A model generated the notes under the pieces. That model worked only from the letters and a program-made list of their open reading frames with translations. It had not been told where the DNA came from and did not search any database. From contig PNAS01000077.1 of the NCBI GenBank assembly GCA_003169695.1, forward strand, positions 1 through 64,000: a stretch of 64,000 nt of DNA, written 5' to 3'. Origin of the DNA: Spartobacteria bacterium. GTDB taxonomy: Bacteria > Verrucomicrobiota > Verrucomicrobiia > Chthoniobacterales > UBA10450. A program made the translations under genes and the position numbers. Below, piece after piece: positions 7,962-17,489 of this stretch; position 1 is the first letter of the stretch; the number at the start of each line of letters is the position of its first letter.

Positions 7962-10451
7962 ATGATCCCGCCCGATAGAGCACAGCGTATCGCGGAAATC
8001 GTCGAGGAGGCGCTCGACCGCGAGCCGGCCGAGTGGCCCTCATTTTTTGAAGAATCGTGCGGTGACGACAAGATGCTGCGCGCCGAGGTGGAGTCCTTGC
8101 TTGGCTATCAAAAGGAAGCGACCGATTTCATTGAAGTACCCGCCTATCAGGGTAGCGCGGAGCTGCTGGCAGAGGAGAGCGGCGCGTTGAAGATCGGGGA
8201 ACTGTTTGTGGAATACAAGATTTTGTCTCTCCTGGGAGAAGGCGGCATGGGCGAAGTTTACCTGGCCGAAGATGCGAAGCTCGGCCGCAAGGTGGCAGTC
8301 AAGCTCGTGAAGCCCGGCTTTGGCCGCACAAATCTGATTCGCCACTTCCGCCAGGAGGAACGGATCCTGGCAGGCCTCAATCATCCCAACATCGCCCGCC
8401 TCTACGGCGGGGCTGTTAGCCAGGATGGCGTCCCGTATTTTGTCATGGAATACGTCGAGGGCGAGCGCCTTGATCATTACTGCGACGCACGGAAACTAAC
8501 AATCCCCGAGCGGCTGAAGCTCTTTCGCAAGATTTGTTCGGCCGTTTCCTACGCGCATCAACATCTCGTGATTCACCGGGATTTGAAGCCAGCCAACATT
8601 CGCGTCACAGCGGAAGGAGAGCCAAAGCTGCTCGATTTCGGAATTGCCAAACTGGTCGATCCGCAGACTGAGTCGATCGGCGAACCGACAATTACGTTAC
8701 AAAGCGTGATGACTCCGGAGTATGCAAGTCCGGAACAAGTGCGCGGTGAAGTCGTTACGACCACAACGGACACCTATAGTCTCGGCGTCGTTCTCTACGA
8801 ACTGCTCACCGGCCAACGCCCGCACCGAATCAAGAGCCGAAGGCTGGACGACGTTGCCCGTGCGATCAGCGAAGAGGAACCGCAGCGACCCAGCGCAACG
8901 CTGCCGAAACAGAATCAATTGTCGGTGATCCTAAATCCGAGATTGTTGCGCGGGGACCTCGACAACATCGTTTTGATGGCGATGCGCAAGGAGCCGTCGC
9001 GCCGTTATGTCTCCGTTGCGCAATTCTCCGAAGACATCCGACGGCACATCGAAGGCCTGCCAGTGGTCGCACGCAAAGACACGGTCGGTTATCGCAGCGC
9101 CAAATTTATCCGGCGGCATCGCGTCGCGGTCGCCGCAGCCCTTCTGGTCGTCGTGGCAGTCGTTGTGGGCTTGATCGCAGCGCTCTGGCAAGCCAGGCAG
9201 GCACGCGCCCAGCGCGATGTAACGCAACGCATCAACACTTTCTTGCAGGACATGCTCGGTGCCGCTGCACCCGAAGCGAAGGGTGTTGACGTCAAAGTGG
9301 TCGATGTCCTGAGCGAGGCTTCCAATCGCGCGAAAACAGAGTTGGCTAATCAACCGGAAGTAATGGCCGACGTTCTGATGACTCTAGGAAGAACTTACAT
9401 CTCTCTGGGTCAGTACCAACCGGCCGAGGCAAACCTGCGCGCCGCTCTCGCGGCGAGTTTGAAAGCCAATGGGGAATTGAATCCCACAACGGCTACAACC
9501 ATGGGTTGGCTGGGATTGGCCTTGGTTTATCGCAACAAGACCACAGAAGGCGAACGGATTTCACGCCAAGCGGTTGAACTCCAACGCAACCTCCATCCCC
9601 AGGGGAATGAAGACCTCGGCGTCGCCTTGTACGCTCTGGGGATGAATTTGATAAGTAAAAATGAACCGAAAGAAGCGCAACCGTTTCTAAAGGAAGCCTC
9701 AGAGCTTATCAAGAAGCACTTGGGTGGAACAAATGGCTATTACATGACTACGCTGGTCATGCTGGCGTTGGCACACGAAAAAGCGGGCGAAGTGGACGTG
9801 GCGGAGCCCCTTTATCGCCAGGCGATTGACCTGGGTGTCCGGGTAGAATCGCGTTACCGGATCTACCTGGCCCAGGCGCAATTTTACCTGGGACGCCTGC
9901 TGATAAACAAGGCAGCCTATCCCGAAGCGGAGATTCTGCTTCGGCAGAGCGAGACGATTTACCGAGAGGTCTTGGGAGGCGACACAAATAACAATGTCGG
10001 AGCGGTCAAGTCGAACCTGGGACTGCTTTACTTTCTCCAAGGGGACTACGCGAGAGCCGAGGACGAAGACAGGAAAGCTCTTGATTTACTTCGCAAATAT
10101 CTGGGGCCTGAACAGCCGTTGACCGCCAGCACCGCCGCCACTTTGGGACTAACTTTGACGCGGGACGGAAAGACCGAGGAAGGCGAGCCTTACTTGCGCG
10201 AAGCGCTCGCAATTCGAAAGAAGAGTCTGCCATCGGATAGCTTCATGATCCCCTCTACTGAGAGCGCACTTGGAGAATGTTTGACCGCACAGAAGCGTTA
10301 CGCAGAAGCCGAGCCTCTTCTGACTGACGGCTACAACGCGCTAAAATCTAAACTAAGCGATCAAGATCGCCGCGTCATCGAAGCCCGCCAGCGCTTGCTT
10401 AAACTCTATGAACTTTGGGGTAAGCCCGACCTGGCCGCTCGTTACCGTTAG
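7962..10451 (+). CDS. transmembrane Ser/Thr protein kinase with C-terminal TPR repeats
   Basis: 829 residues. A short N-terminal helical region (1-80) precedes a Hanks-type kinase domain (about 85-365): glycine loop GEGGMGEV (92-99), catalytic Lys114, HRDLKPAN (205-212), DFG (225-227), and the APE-equivalent SPE motif near 256-258. One membrane helix lies at about 387-409 (VAVAAALLVVVAVVVGLIAALW). The remaining 420 residues hold repeated TPR-like helices (GQYQPAEANLRAALA, GDYARAEDEDRKALDLL), probably on the far side of the membrane as a sensor or scaffold. All key catalytic residues are present. It is co-directional with the ECF sigma gene, suggesting a kinase-sigma signalling pair. Confidence 0.93.
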   Translation: MIPPDRAQRIAEIVEEALDREPAEWPSFFEESCGDDKMLRAEVESLLGYQKEATDFIEVPAYQGSAELLAEESGALKIGELFVEYKILSLLGEGGMGEVYLAEDAKLGRKVAVKLVKPGFGRTNLIRHFRQEERILAGLNHPNIARLYGGAVSQDGVPYFVMEYVEGERLDHYCDARKLTIPERLKLFRKICSAVSYAHQHLVIHRDLKPANIRVTAEGEPKLLDFGIAKLVDPQTESIGEPTITLQSVMTPEYASPEQVRGEVVTTTTDTYSLGVVLYELLTGQRPHRIKSRRLDDVARAISEEEPQRPSATLPKQNQLSVILNPRLLRGDLDNIVLMAMRKEPSRRYVSVAQFSEDIRRHIEGLPVVARKDTVGYRSAKFIRRHRVAVAAALLVVVAVVVGLIAALWQARQARAQRDVTQRINTFLQDMLGAAAPEAKGVDVKVVDVLSEASNRAKTELANQPEVMADVLMTLGRTYISLGQYQPAEANLRAALAASLKANGELNPTTATTMGWLGLALVYRNKTTEGERISRQAVELQRNLHPQGNEDLGVALYALGMNLISKNEPKEAQPFLKEASELIKKHLGGTNGYYMTTLVMLALAHEKAGEVDVAEPLYRQAIDLGVRVESRYRIYLAQAQFYLGRLLINKAAYPEAEILLRQSETIYREVLGGDTNNNVGAVKSNLGLLYFLQGDYARAEDEDRKALDLLRKYLGPEQPLTASTAATLGLTLTRDGKTEEGEPYLREALAIRKKSLPSDSFMIPSTESALGECLTAQKRYAEAEPLLTDGYNALKSKLSDQDRRVIEARQRLLKLYELWGKPDLAARYR

Positions 10452-10471
10452 GTAAGAACGGTCCGGAGATG

Positions 10472-10496
10472 TAGAGGCGCTTGTGCCAAGCGCCTA
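10472..10496. repeat. palindromic repeat between convergent genes (possible bidirectional terminator)
   Basis: AGGCGCTTG-TGC-CAAGCGCCT is a perfect 9-bp stem with a 3-nt loop in the 83-bp gap between the convergent kinase and beta-helix genes. The same sequence with its GTAG flank recurs in reverse orientation at 50284-50308. It is therefore a dispersed repeat, and its position would let it end transcription from both sides. Confidence 0.6.
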
Positions 10497-10534
10497 GCCA
10501 GAGATTATCCGCCGGGCATATGCGCCTCCGTGCT

Positions 10535-13261
10535 TCATGGAATGTTATAAACTTCCACGACCGCTATGCCAGTGGCGTTGTTCTTCCCGCGTACGACTGC
10601 CGTGTAACCACCGGGCGGGAGCGTCGAGACAATCGCGGACTCGCGCGGGTCGGTAGGTGGAATGCCAGTCGCTATGATCTCGCTTTCCTGTGTCGTCTGC
10701 CAATTATCGTTCGTGGCGAGGGCCGTGCCACTGCTGTCGTGGAGTTCCAGGGTGGGATCCAACAAAGGATTCGTTATGCCAAAGTTCGCCAGCGATGGAC
10801 CGATCGCTCGAATGAGCACTTTCGTCAGCCCGTTCCCGGCGATGAAACCACCGATCAAAATGTCGTCTCCCGTTTCGACAAGTCCGCGCGTGCTGATATT
10901 CCCCAGCTTCGAATTGGTCGCCGTATCCAGATCATAGGCTTCCACCACTCCTATACCAGTCGTGTTGTTCTTTCCGCGCAGGATCGCAGTGTAACCAGCA
11001 TTGTTCGCGGGCAACGTTCTGACGAGCGCCGATTCCAGGTCGTCGGTCGGTGGGATACCCGTCGCTTCGATCTCAGCCTGCTGGCTGCTGCCGTCGGGTC
11101 TGGTTTTCCAGTTGTCGTTTGTCGCGAGGGTGGCGCCGCTGCCGTCATGCAGCTCCAGGGTGGGGTCGGCCAGAAAGTCCGGGAAGAACTGGGCCAGCGA
11201 CGGACCGATGCCGCGCACAATCACACTCTTCGGATCGGTCCCCGTGATGATGAACCCGCCGATCAGCACATTGTCTCCAGTCTGCACGCGCAGGCGCGTC
11301 GAGATATTGAGCAGCTGGCCCGGGGTCGCCGTTGGCGTTGGGGTGGGTGACGGGTTAAGAATAGGATTCGCGGCGGAGAACTCGGACGTGTTACCGCTCG
11401 GATCTGTCGCGGTCGCCGTCACCCGCTGGGCGCCCCCGATCTGCGGGACGCTCATATTAAAGGATGCGTTGCAGCTCGCATCGGTCGTTACGTTGGTAAA
11501 GCCGACAAAACTTTGGCCCTCGCCGTAGCCGGATGGGTCGATGGCGTCGTTCGCGAAGAACTCGATTCGATACGTTGTGTTCGCGACGCTGTTGAGCGTG
11601 CCTGCGATTGAGGTCATGCCGCCACCACTGGTGACTGAAGTGAGCACGGGATAGTTCTGCAGATTGTTCGGACCTGTATCGGCGTCGCAGGCGTCGTTGG
11701 GGGTCGGGCTCCCATTGCCAAGCGAGATCCCAAGACCGCCATTGGAGAAGACGGAGTTGCCTAGAATGCTCACGCCAGTTGTCTCGTCGCCTCCTTCCTC
11801 AGGTGAAACGAGGATTCCGGCCCTGGGCGTGCTGCCGCCGGCGCCGGTATAGTTGAAAGCGATTACGTTGCCCGCTCCGGCGGCCGTCCCGCCGATAGTG
11901 GCAGTAGTCTGCGCCTCAATGCCATTGGAGCCATTGCCCAAGGCAGTCTGGCCATCGGCTTTGGTGCCAATGTAGTTGCCCTGCACAGTTGTGGAGCTCG
12001 TTGGATTAAAGAGTCGCAGTCCGAAGCCACCATTGCCCGAAATGATATTGCGCGCGGCAGATGTCGTACCGCCGATCGTGAACTGGACCAAGGGGAAAGG
12101 GGGACTGCCGCCCCTCGTCAGCTCGACGCCGTGGTTTCCGTTGCCGAGATTGAGGTTGCCCGCCAGGTCGGTTCCGATGCGGTTGCCTTGCATCACCAGG
12201 TTAGAGTTGGAGAGCAACAGGCCATTAGCGGTATTGCCCGAAATCACATTGCCAGCGCCCGCTGCCGTGCCGCCAAGCGTGAGGCTGGAATCGCTCCTGT
12301 CCCGCGGCGGAGTGAAAAATATGCCGTATCCGGCATTGGGCAGGGGGATCACACCGGTGGCATCCACGCCGATGAAATTGCCCTGAACGGTGAGTTCGAC
12401 GGGCAGGGTCAGGCTTGTCTCGGTAGTCTGGATTCCGTCGGAGTTGCCGGAAATGACATTGCGCGCGCCAACATCCGTTCCGCCAATAACGGTGCCGGCG
12501 CCGACGATGACCACCACACCCGCGCGAGCAGAGGCTTGGGGATGCACGGCCGCCGTGCCAGCGGCATTGGTGCCGATGTAGTTGCCACGGATGAGCGTGC
12601 CTGAGGGCGTCGGCGCGGTTGAGCCAAACCGTGGCTCAATGATGACGTTTCCTTCCTGAAAGTTGTTGCCAGAAAGAATGTTGCGCGCCGCAGGGACGGT
12701 GCCGCCGATAAGATTGTTCGCGCCAGTGGCGACGCGAACTCCGCAGAAGTTGCCGAGCTCGCTATTACCCGTCGCGTCGGTTCCGATGAAGTTACCCTCA
12801 ACAATGTTGTTGCCGGAGTCGAGGAAGATGCCGCCATCATAGAAATCGCTTCCGAAGCGATTGATGACCAGTCCGCGAACGGTAGACCCGCCGCTAAGCC
12901 CGCCGAGCGTCAGCCCGCTGCCTGATGCGCTGGTCCCGTTCAGCTCGATGAGCAGCGCCGCGTTGTCCCCGACAGCCAGAGTGTTCGGGCTCGAGCCCGG
13001 TTGCGTGTAGCCGTCGATCACGACTGCGTCCGTAATCGTGGGCAGTGGCGAACTCGGTGTGATTGTTTGCAAACCAGAGCCAGGAACGGCGAAGCTGATC
13101 ATGTCCGGTGTGCTCACGTTGGCATGCGCGTTCGCATCGAGAATCGCCTGTCGCAACGAGCCTGAACCGCCATCGGTTGTGTTGGTGACGGTATAAACAT
13201 CAGCGGCAGCTGTGCTGATAGAACAGGCGGCGAAGAGGCCGAGGAGATGATATCGCTTCAT
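10535..13261 (-). CDS. secreted right-handed beta-helix protein with duplicated C-terminal module (paralogue C)
   Basis: 908 residues with a signal peptide (MKRYHLLGLFAACSISTAAA). After it comes a CSLREAI-like start (VTNTTDGGSGSLRQAILDAN), then a long series of rungs such as NVISGN, GNFIGTDATG, IGGT and ARNILSGN, typical of parallel beta-helix folds. A short PTPTPTATP linker leads to the same two modules as paralogues A and B (from about residue 650: LLNISTRLRVQTGDN... and LGNISTRGLVETGDD...). The body is thus unrelated to A and B while the C-terminus is shared. That makes the module pair a portable C-terminal unit, perhaps for anchoring or secretion (inference). It is divergent from the ECF sigma gene at 13428. 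Confidence 0.87.
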   Translation of the reverse strand: MKRYHLLGLFAACSISTAAADVYTVTNTTDGGSGSLRQAILDANAHANVSTPDMISFAVPGSGLQTITPSSPLPTITDAVVIDGYTQPGSSPNTLAVGDNAALLIELNGTSASGSGLTLGGLSGGSTVRGLVINRFGSDFYDGGIFLDSGNNIVEGNFIGTDATGNSELGNFCGVRVATGANNLIGGTVPAARNILSGNNFQEGNVIIEPRFGSTAPTPSGTLIRGNYIGTNAAGTAAVHPQASARAGVVVIVGAGTVIGGTDVGARNVISGNSDGIQTTETSLTLPVELTVQGNFIGVDATGVIPLPNAGYGIFFTPPRDRSDSSLTLGGTAAGAGNVISGNTANGLLLSNSNLVMQGNRIGTDLAGNLNLGNGNHGVELTRGGSPPFPLVQFTIGGTTSAARNIISGNGGFGLRLFNPTSSTTVQGNYIGTKADGQTALGNGSNGIEAQTTATIGGTAAGAGNVIAFNYTGAGGSTPRAGILVSPEEGGDETTGVSILGNSVFSNGGLGISLGNGSPTPNDACDADTGPNNLQNYPVLTSVTSGGGMTSIAGTLNSVANTTYRIEFFANDAIDPSGYGEGQSFVGFTNVTTDASCNASFNMSVPQIGGAQRVTATATDPSGNTSEFSAANPILNPSPTPTPTATPGQLLNISTRLRVQTGDNVLIGGFIITGTDPKSVIVRGIGPSLAQFFPDFLADPTLELHDGSGATLATNDNWKTRPDGSSQQAEIEATGIPPTDDLESALVRTLPANNAGYTAILRGKNNTTGIGVVEAYDLDTATNSKLGNISTRGLVETGDDILIGGFIAGNGLTKVLIRAIGPSLANFGITNPLLDPTLELHDSSGTALATNDNWQTTQESEIIATGIPPTDPRESAIVSTLPPGGYTAVVRGKNNATGIAVVEVYNIP

Positions 13262-13371
13262 ATTATTTTTGCGTTTTAACGACGGGCGTTCTTGCCGGCA
13301 TCGCCTGCGATGCTCTGAGACAGAAGCCGCTTCCCATTAGGTACTCCGGCGTTTCTCCGCGGCTGTTACAC

Positions 13372-13392
13372 GATTTCTTAAAAAAGTTTCTG
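13372..13392 (-). promoter_or_regulatory. A-tract box shared upstream of the secreted-module genes (C)
   Basis: Minus-strand AGAAACTTTTTTAAGAAATC lies about 110-130 nt upstream of paralogue C and about 36-56 nt upstream of the divergent ECF sigma gene. The GAAACTTTTTTAA core matches the boxes before A and B although the rest of the leader is unrelated. It could serve either gene. Confidence 0.4.
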
Positions 13393-13427
13393 GTCTTATC
13401 TCCTGGTCCAAACTTACTCTTCCCAAA

Positions 13428-14192
13428 GTGATGTTTGGCCGAAAACAGACAACGGTCGCCAAGCCCAGGCCGAAGATTCCCATGGATCTGGCGGCCTTTC
13501 CCACGACGAGATGGAGCCGCGTCCGCGCCGCGGGAGATTCCGCAGCCAATGGGCGTGATGCCTTCGCCGATCTCTGCAGCGACTATTGGCCGCCGGTCTT
13601 TGCCTACCTTCGGCGACGCGGATTTTCCGAGTCCGACGCGCAGGACCTGACTCAGGGGTTTTTTCTCCATCTGCTCGAGCACCGCACCGCTCGTCGAGCG
13701 GATTCGCAGCGCGGCAAATTCCGCTCCTTTCTTCTCGGCGCGTTAAGGAATTATGTGGCGAATGAAGCCGAGCACGCTGGTCGCCAAAAACGAGGAGGCG
13801 ATCGGGAGATTTTTTCGCTCGATGATCCATGCTGCGGCTTCGCGGAGCCGGCCTGCGAGTCCGACGCCAATCGCTTATTTGAGGAAAACTGGGCCCAGGA
13901 AGTAATGCACCGCGCGCTCACGCGGCTCCGCGAGAAATTTGCGGCCGAGAACCGCGCGGAACTTTTCCACGCCCTGGAAGGTTTTCTGGGTGGCGCGGGG
14001 AATGGTCCGGCCTTGGACGAAGCGGCCGGCGCTTTGCACTTGAGCGCGGGCGCGCTTCGCACCGCGGTTTCCCGTCTGCGCAAACAATTCGCGGAGCAGT
14101 TACGCTTGGAAATCGCCCGCACCGTTTCTGCTCCGCACGAAATCGAAGAGGAGTTTCGTCACCTGCGTACCGTCCTCACGATCAACTCCTAA
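13428..14192 (+). CDS. ECF-type RNA polymerase sigma factor (kinase-associated type)
   Basis: 254 residues. Region 2 reads ADLCSDYWPPVFAYLRRRGFSESDAQDLTQGFF; region 4 is a weaker helix-turn-helix (LDEAAGALHLSAGALRTAVSRLRKQFAEQL). The FPTTRWS motif near the N-terminus and the long region between the domains are typical of large-genome Planctomycete/Verrucomicrobia sigma factors paired with kinases. An internal ATG (13479, MDLAAFPTTRWS) is an equally possible start. The kinase gene lies 98 bp downstream in the same direction, and the secreted protein C gene is divergent upstream, repeating the layout at 4.4-10.4 kb. Confidence 0.9.
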   Translation: MMFGRKQTTVAKPRPKIPMDLAAFPTTRWSRVRAAGDSAANGRDAFADLCSDYWPPVFAYLRRRGFSESDAQDLTQGFFLHLLEHRTARRADSQRGKFRSFLLGALRNYVANEAEHAGRQKRGGDREIFSLDDPCCGFAEPACESDANRLFEENWAQEVMHRALTRLREKFAAENRAELFHALEGFLGGAGNGPALDEAAGALHLSAGALRTAVSRLRKQFAEQLRLEIARTVSAPHEIEEEFRHLRTVLTINS

Positions 14193-14290
14193 GCCGGAGA
14201 TCCAAAGCCGGAATAGAGGCTGTTGAACATTCGACGTTTTTCATCTCCTCTCTGGCCTAACGAGTTTGTGTTCCACTGATTCCCAATCCG

Positions 14291-17200
14291 ATGATCTCAC
14301 CGGAGTCGATCACACCGCCGGCCACCTGCCAAGCGTGCGGCGGGCCGTTACCGGGAGGCAAATGGTCGGGTACTTGCCTTCGATGCCTGATCGCCGCGTT
14401 TGGTGAAGAGGAGGATCATGAGGATTCTCCCGCGGATTCTTTCATCGCCGGGTACACCATCCTCGAGGAGATCTCGCGCGGCGGGATGGGCATCGTATAT
14501 CGCGCTTTGCAACGTCACCCAAGCCGCGTCGTGGCCGTAAAGATGATTCTGCCTCACTTGCTCGGTTCTCCCGTTATTCGTGCCCGCTTTCAGGCCGAGG
14601 CCGAGGCCGTGGCGAAGCTGGATCATCCAAACGTCCTTCCCATTTACGAGGCGAGTGAAAATCGCGGAACGCCGTATCTCGCCATGAAATTCGTTTCCGG
14701 CGGCAGTCTTGCGCCGCGGCGCGGTGAATTCCTCGGCCAGCCGCGCGCTTGCGCACAACTGCTGGCCGCGGCGGCCCGAGGAGTGCATCACGCCCACCAG
14801 CGCGGCATTCTCCATCGCGATCTGAAGCCGGCAAATCTCTTGCTCGACCAATCCTCAACCGACGCTGCGGTCGTGCCGATGGTGAGCGATTTTGGCCTGG
14901 CCCGTGCCTTGGAGGCAGAACCAGGCGGCTTAACTGGACCAGCCTCATTTCTCGGTACGGTGGGCTATCTCGCCCCGGAGCTATTTTTTGGATCCAAGTC
15001 TGAACCGACGATCCAATCCGACATCTACAGTCTTGGCGCAATCCTTTACGAACTACTCACGGCGCAATTACCTTTTGGCGCTGATGGAGGGTTGGATGTC
15101 TTGCGGCGCGCCGATCAGGAAGCCGCGCCGTCGGTCCGGACCGTCGATCCGAGCATCCCGAAAGATTTGGATGCGATCTGTCGCACGTGTCTGCAACGCG
15201 AACCCTCTTCCCGTTACCGCTCCGTCTCCGCTCTGATCGATGACTTGGAACGTTTCCTCGAAGGCCATCCGGTTCTCGCGCGTCCGGTCCCACGCCTAGT
15301 GCGTCTCAGCCGCTGGGCCCGGCGCAAACCCGCGCTCGCCGCGCTCTCCCTCGCCGTGACTCTTTTGTTGATCTCGGCCCTCGCAGGCAGCGTGCTCTTC
15401 ACAAAGCGAGTGGCACGAGAGCGCGACCATGCCACCGCATCGGAACAGCAAGCTCAAGCGCAGCTTTGGCGGGCCTACTTGGAACAAGCGCGCGCCACCC
15501 GCATCGCTCCGCAAATGGGCCGCCGTTTTGCCGCCATCGAGGCGCTTGCAGCCGCCGCGCGAATTCGTCCTTCGCTGGAACTCCGCAACGCGGCTGCGGC
15601 CGCGCTCGCCTTGGAAGACATCGTCCTGGAACGCCGCTGGCCCGCCATGAGAACGTCGATCGACACACCGATTGCTTTCGATGGGAACCTCGAACGTTAT
15701 GCCCTCCCCCAGCCGGGCGGCCGGATCAGTCTTCGTCGATTCAGCGATAATCTCGAGCTCGCGAATTTCCCTCCGCCGGCGGACAGCGAGACACTCACAC
15801 TCCTCTCCAGTGCCGATGGCCGCTTCCTCGCCGGGAGATTTTCCCACGGCGAGACGTGGCTCTGGCTGATCGCGCCTGATCCAAGGGGCGATCCGCCGCG
15901 GCCGGTCTTGAAATTGACGGGAGAAGAAAAACTCAGCGAAGTGGCTTTCACAGCCGACAGCCATCTCTTCGTTGCCCCCGCCGGACCAGGCGAATTGGTT
16001 TTCTATGATTTGACGGGATCGGCTCCGCGCCAGACCGCGCGATGGAGTGGTTTGCCGGTCGTGCGCGGCCTTCGCTTCGACCCGGCTGGCCAACGGCTCG
16101 CGGTCACGAGCGCCGCTGACGCGGTAATGGAAATTCGCGAGACCGGCACCGGCCGCCTGTTGCGCAAATTATCACAATCCGCCGGCGTCACCGGTGTGGA
16201 CTGGAGTCCTGACGGAACAGAGCTCGCCACCGGGAGCGAAGATTTTCAGGTCCGCATTTGGGATGCGGAGACCGGCGTCCTTCGACACGTCCTTGAAGGT
16301 CACCAGAATGTTGCGGTACGTCCGCTCTACCATCCCGGCGGGCAATTGTTGGCCACGGCGGGATGGGACGCAGTTCTGCGTTTTTGGGCGCCGGTCAGTG
16401 GACGCCTTCTTTTTAACGGACCCGCCTGCCACGACTGGCAACGCTTTTCCACCGATGGCTCGCGCCTGGGGGTGGCAAATTATGACGGCGCCGTCGAGGT
16501 TTATCGCGTCGCTGCGAGCAAAGCTGTGCGAATGCTCGCGCCGAAGACGCGCGAAAATGCGCCGCTCCTTTATCGCTGGCTCGATTTCAGTCCCGATTCT
16601 CGACGACTGGTCTCCACCGGCGCTGAATGCGTGCGTGTGTGGGACGTCGCTTCGGGAGTCGAAAGTGCCCGCTTTCCGCTTCCCGGCGCGGTCGCTGTGA
16701 CCTGTCTCTTCGCCGATGATAGCGCTCTCTTAATTGCTGACGGAAGCCGCGGAGTCACCCGCTGGCCGATACTCGCCGACGAGACGGACGCAAACCGCAA
16801 AACAATTCCCGAAACGTGGCGGACCGGTGAAGGTTGGCAAGCGGGGTTACGCGCGCGCGACGGCTGCGTCGTCCTTGTGAACTCGACACTCGGTTTGGCG
16901 GAGATTATTTCGCCAGAATACCCCGTCGGCCGGCGGATCGGTCCGCATCCGGCCCTGCATAACGTTGCGTTGAGTCCAGATGGAAAGCGCCTCGCCACCG
17001 GAACGTGGCAAGGCAAGGATATCAAAATATGGGACATCGTCAGCGGCCGGCTTCTGGCCACGCTGCCCGCCGGCGAAAACGCGTTCGTGCTCTGGCCGTC
17101 AGCGAACGCGATCGTCAGCGTTCAGATGACCGAAGCCGGGCAGTGGCTGGAAGACACCAATGGTCAGTGGCGGCGCGACCGCGTCTGGCAACCCGACCCG

Positions 17201-17473
17201 GGCCAAACCTTTTGGGAGCACGCTTCCATCAGTCCCGACGGCCGCTGGCTGGCGCTCCCGCAATCAGGCGATCGCATCCGAGTGCTGGAAATGGCGACCG
17301 GCACAGAGCTCATCACACTCGAGCCGCCAAAAGCGTTCGGTCTCGGCTTTGTCCGGTTCAGTCCCGACGGTCGTTTTCTAGCCGCTTGCGGTTCCCGCGA
17401 ACAGGTGGCGATCTGGGATTTGCCCGATCTGCGCCACGAGCTAGCCAAGCTGCGATTGGATTGGAGCGATTGA
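14291..17473 (+). CDS. transmembrane Ser/Thr protein kinase with WD40-like repeats
   Basis: 1060 residues. The N-terminus has a four-cysteine zinc-ribbon-like motif (C13..C16, C29..C32). The Hanks kinase domain follows (about 55-325): SRGGMG glycine loop near 62-67, Lys84, HRDLKPAN (175-182) and DFG (200-202). One membrane helix spans about 347-370. The C-terminal 650 residues carry WD40-type blades (GTELATGSEDFQVRIWD, GKRLATGTWQGKDIKIWD, GRFLAACGSREQVAIWD), a probable beta-propeller sensor or scaffold. The catalytic motifs look intact. The ECF sigma gene is immediately upstream. Confidence 0.93.
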   Translation: MISPESITPPATCQACGGPLPGGKWSGTCLRCLIAAFGEEEDHEDSPADSFIAGYTILEEISRGGMGIVYRALQRHPSRVVAVKMILPHLLGSPVIRARFQAEAEAVAKLDHPNVLPIYEASENRGTPYLAMKFVSGGSLAPRRGEFLGQPRACAQLLAAAARGVHHAHQRGILHRDLKPANLLLDQSSTDAAVVPMVSDFGLARALEAEPGGLTGPASFLGTVGYLAPELFFGSKSEPTIQSDIYSLGAILYELLTAQLPFGADGGLDVLRRADQEAAPSVRTVDPSIPKDLDAICRTCLQREPSSRYRSVSALIDDLERFLEGHPVLARPVPRLVRLSRWARRKPALAALSLAVTLLLISALAGSVLFTKRVARERDHATASEQQAQAQLWRAYLEQARATRIAPQMGRRFAAIEALAAAARIRPSLELRNAAAAALALEDIVLERRWPAMRTSIDTPIAFDGNLERYALPQPGGRISLRRFSDNLELANFPPPADSETLTLLSSADGRFLAGRFSHGETWLWLIAPDPRGDPPRPVLKLTGEEKLSEVAFTADSHLFVAPAGPGELVFYDLTGSAPRQTARWSGLPVVRGLRFDPAGQRLAVTSAADAVMEIRETGTGRLLRKLSQSAGVTGVDWSPDGTELATGSEDFQVRIWDAETGVLRHVLEGHQNVAVRPLYHPGGQLLATAGWDAVLRFWAPVSGRLLFNGPACHDWQRFSTDGSRLGVANYDGAVEVYRVAASKAVRMLAPKTRENAPLLYRWLDFSPDSRRLVSTGAECVRVWDVASGVESARFPLPGAVAVTCLFADDSALLIADGSRGVTRWPILADETDANRKTIPETWRTGEGWQAGLRARDGCVVLVNSTLGLAEIISPEYPVGRRIGPHPALHNVALSPDGKRLATGTWQGKDIKIWDIVSGRLLATLPAGENAFVLWPSANAIVSVQMTEAGQWLEDTNGQWRRDRVWQPDPGQTFWEHASISPDGRWLALPQSGDRIRVLEMATGTELITLEPPKAFGLGFVRFSPDGRFLAACGSREQVAIWDLPDLRHELAKLRLDWSD

Positions 17474-17489
17474 AATAAGACGCTTGCCT

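Noticed and set aside
10481-11350. 289-residue plus-strand ORF
   Set aside because: Antisense to the C-terminal modules of paralogue C; similar shadow ORFs appear opposite the modules of A and B.
15296-16093. 265-residue minus-strand ORF
   Set aside because: Lies wholly within the WD40 kinase gene, with no domain or signal of its own.
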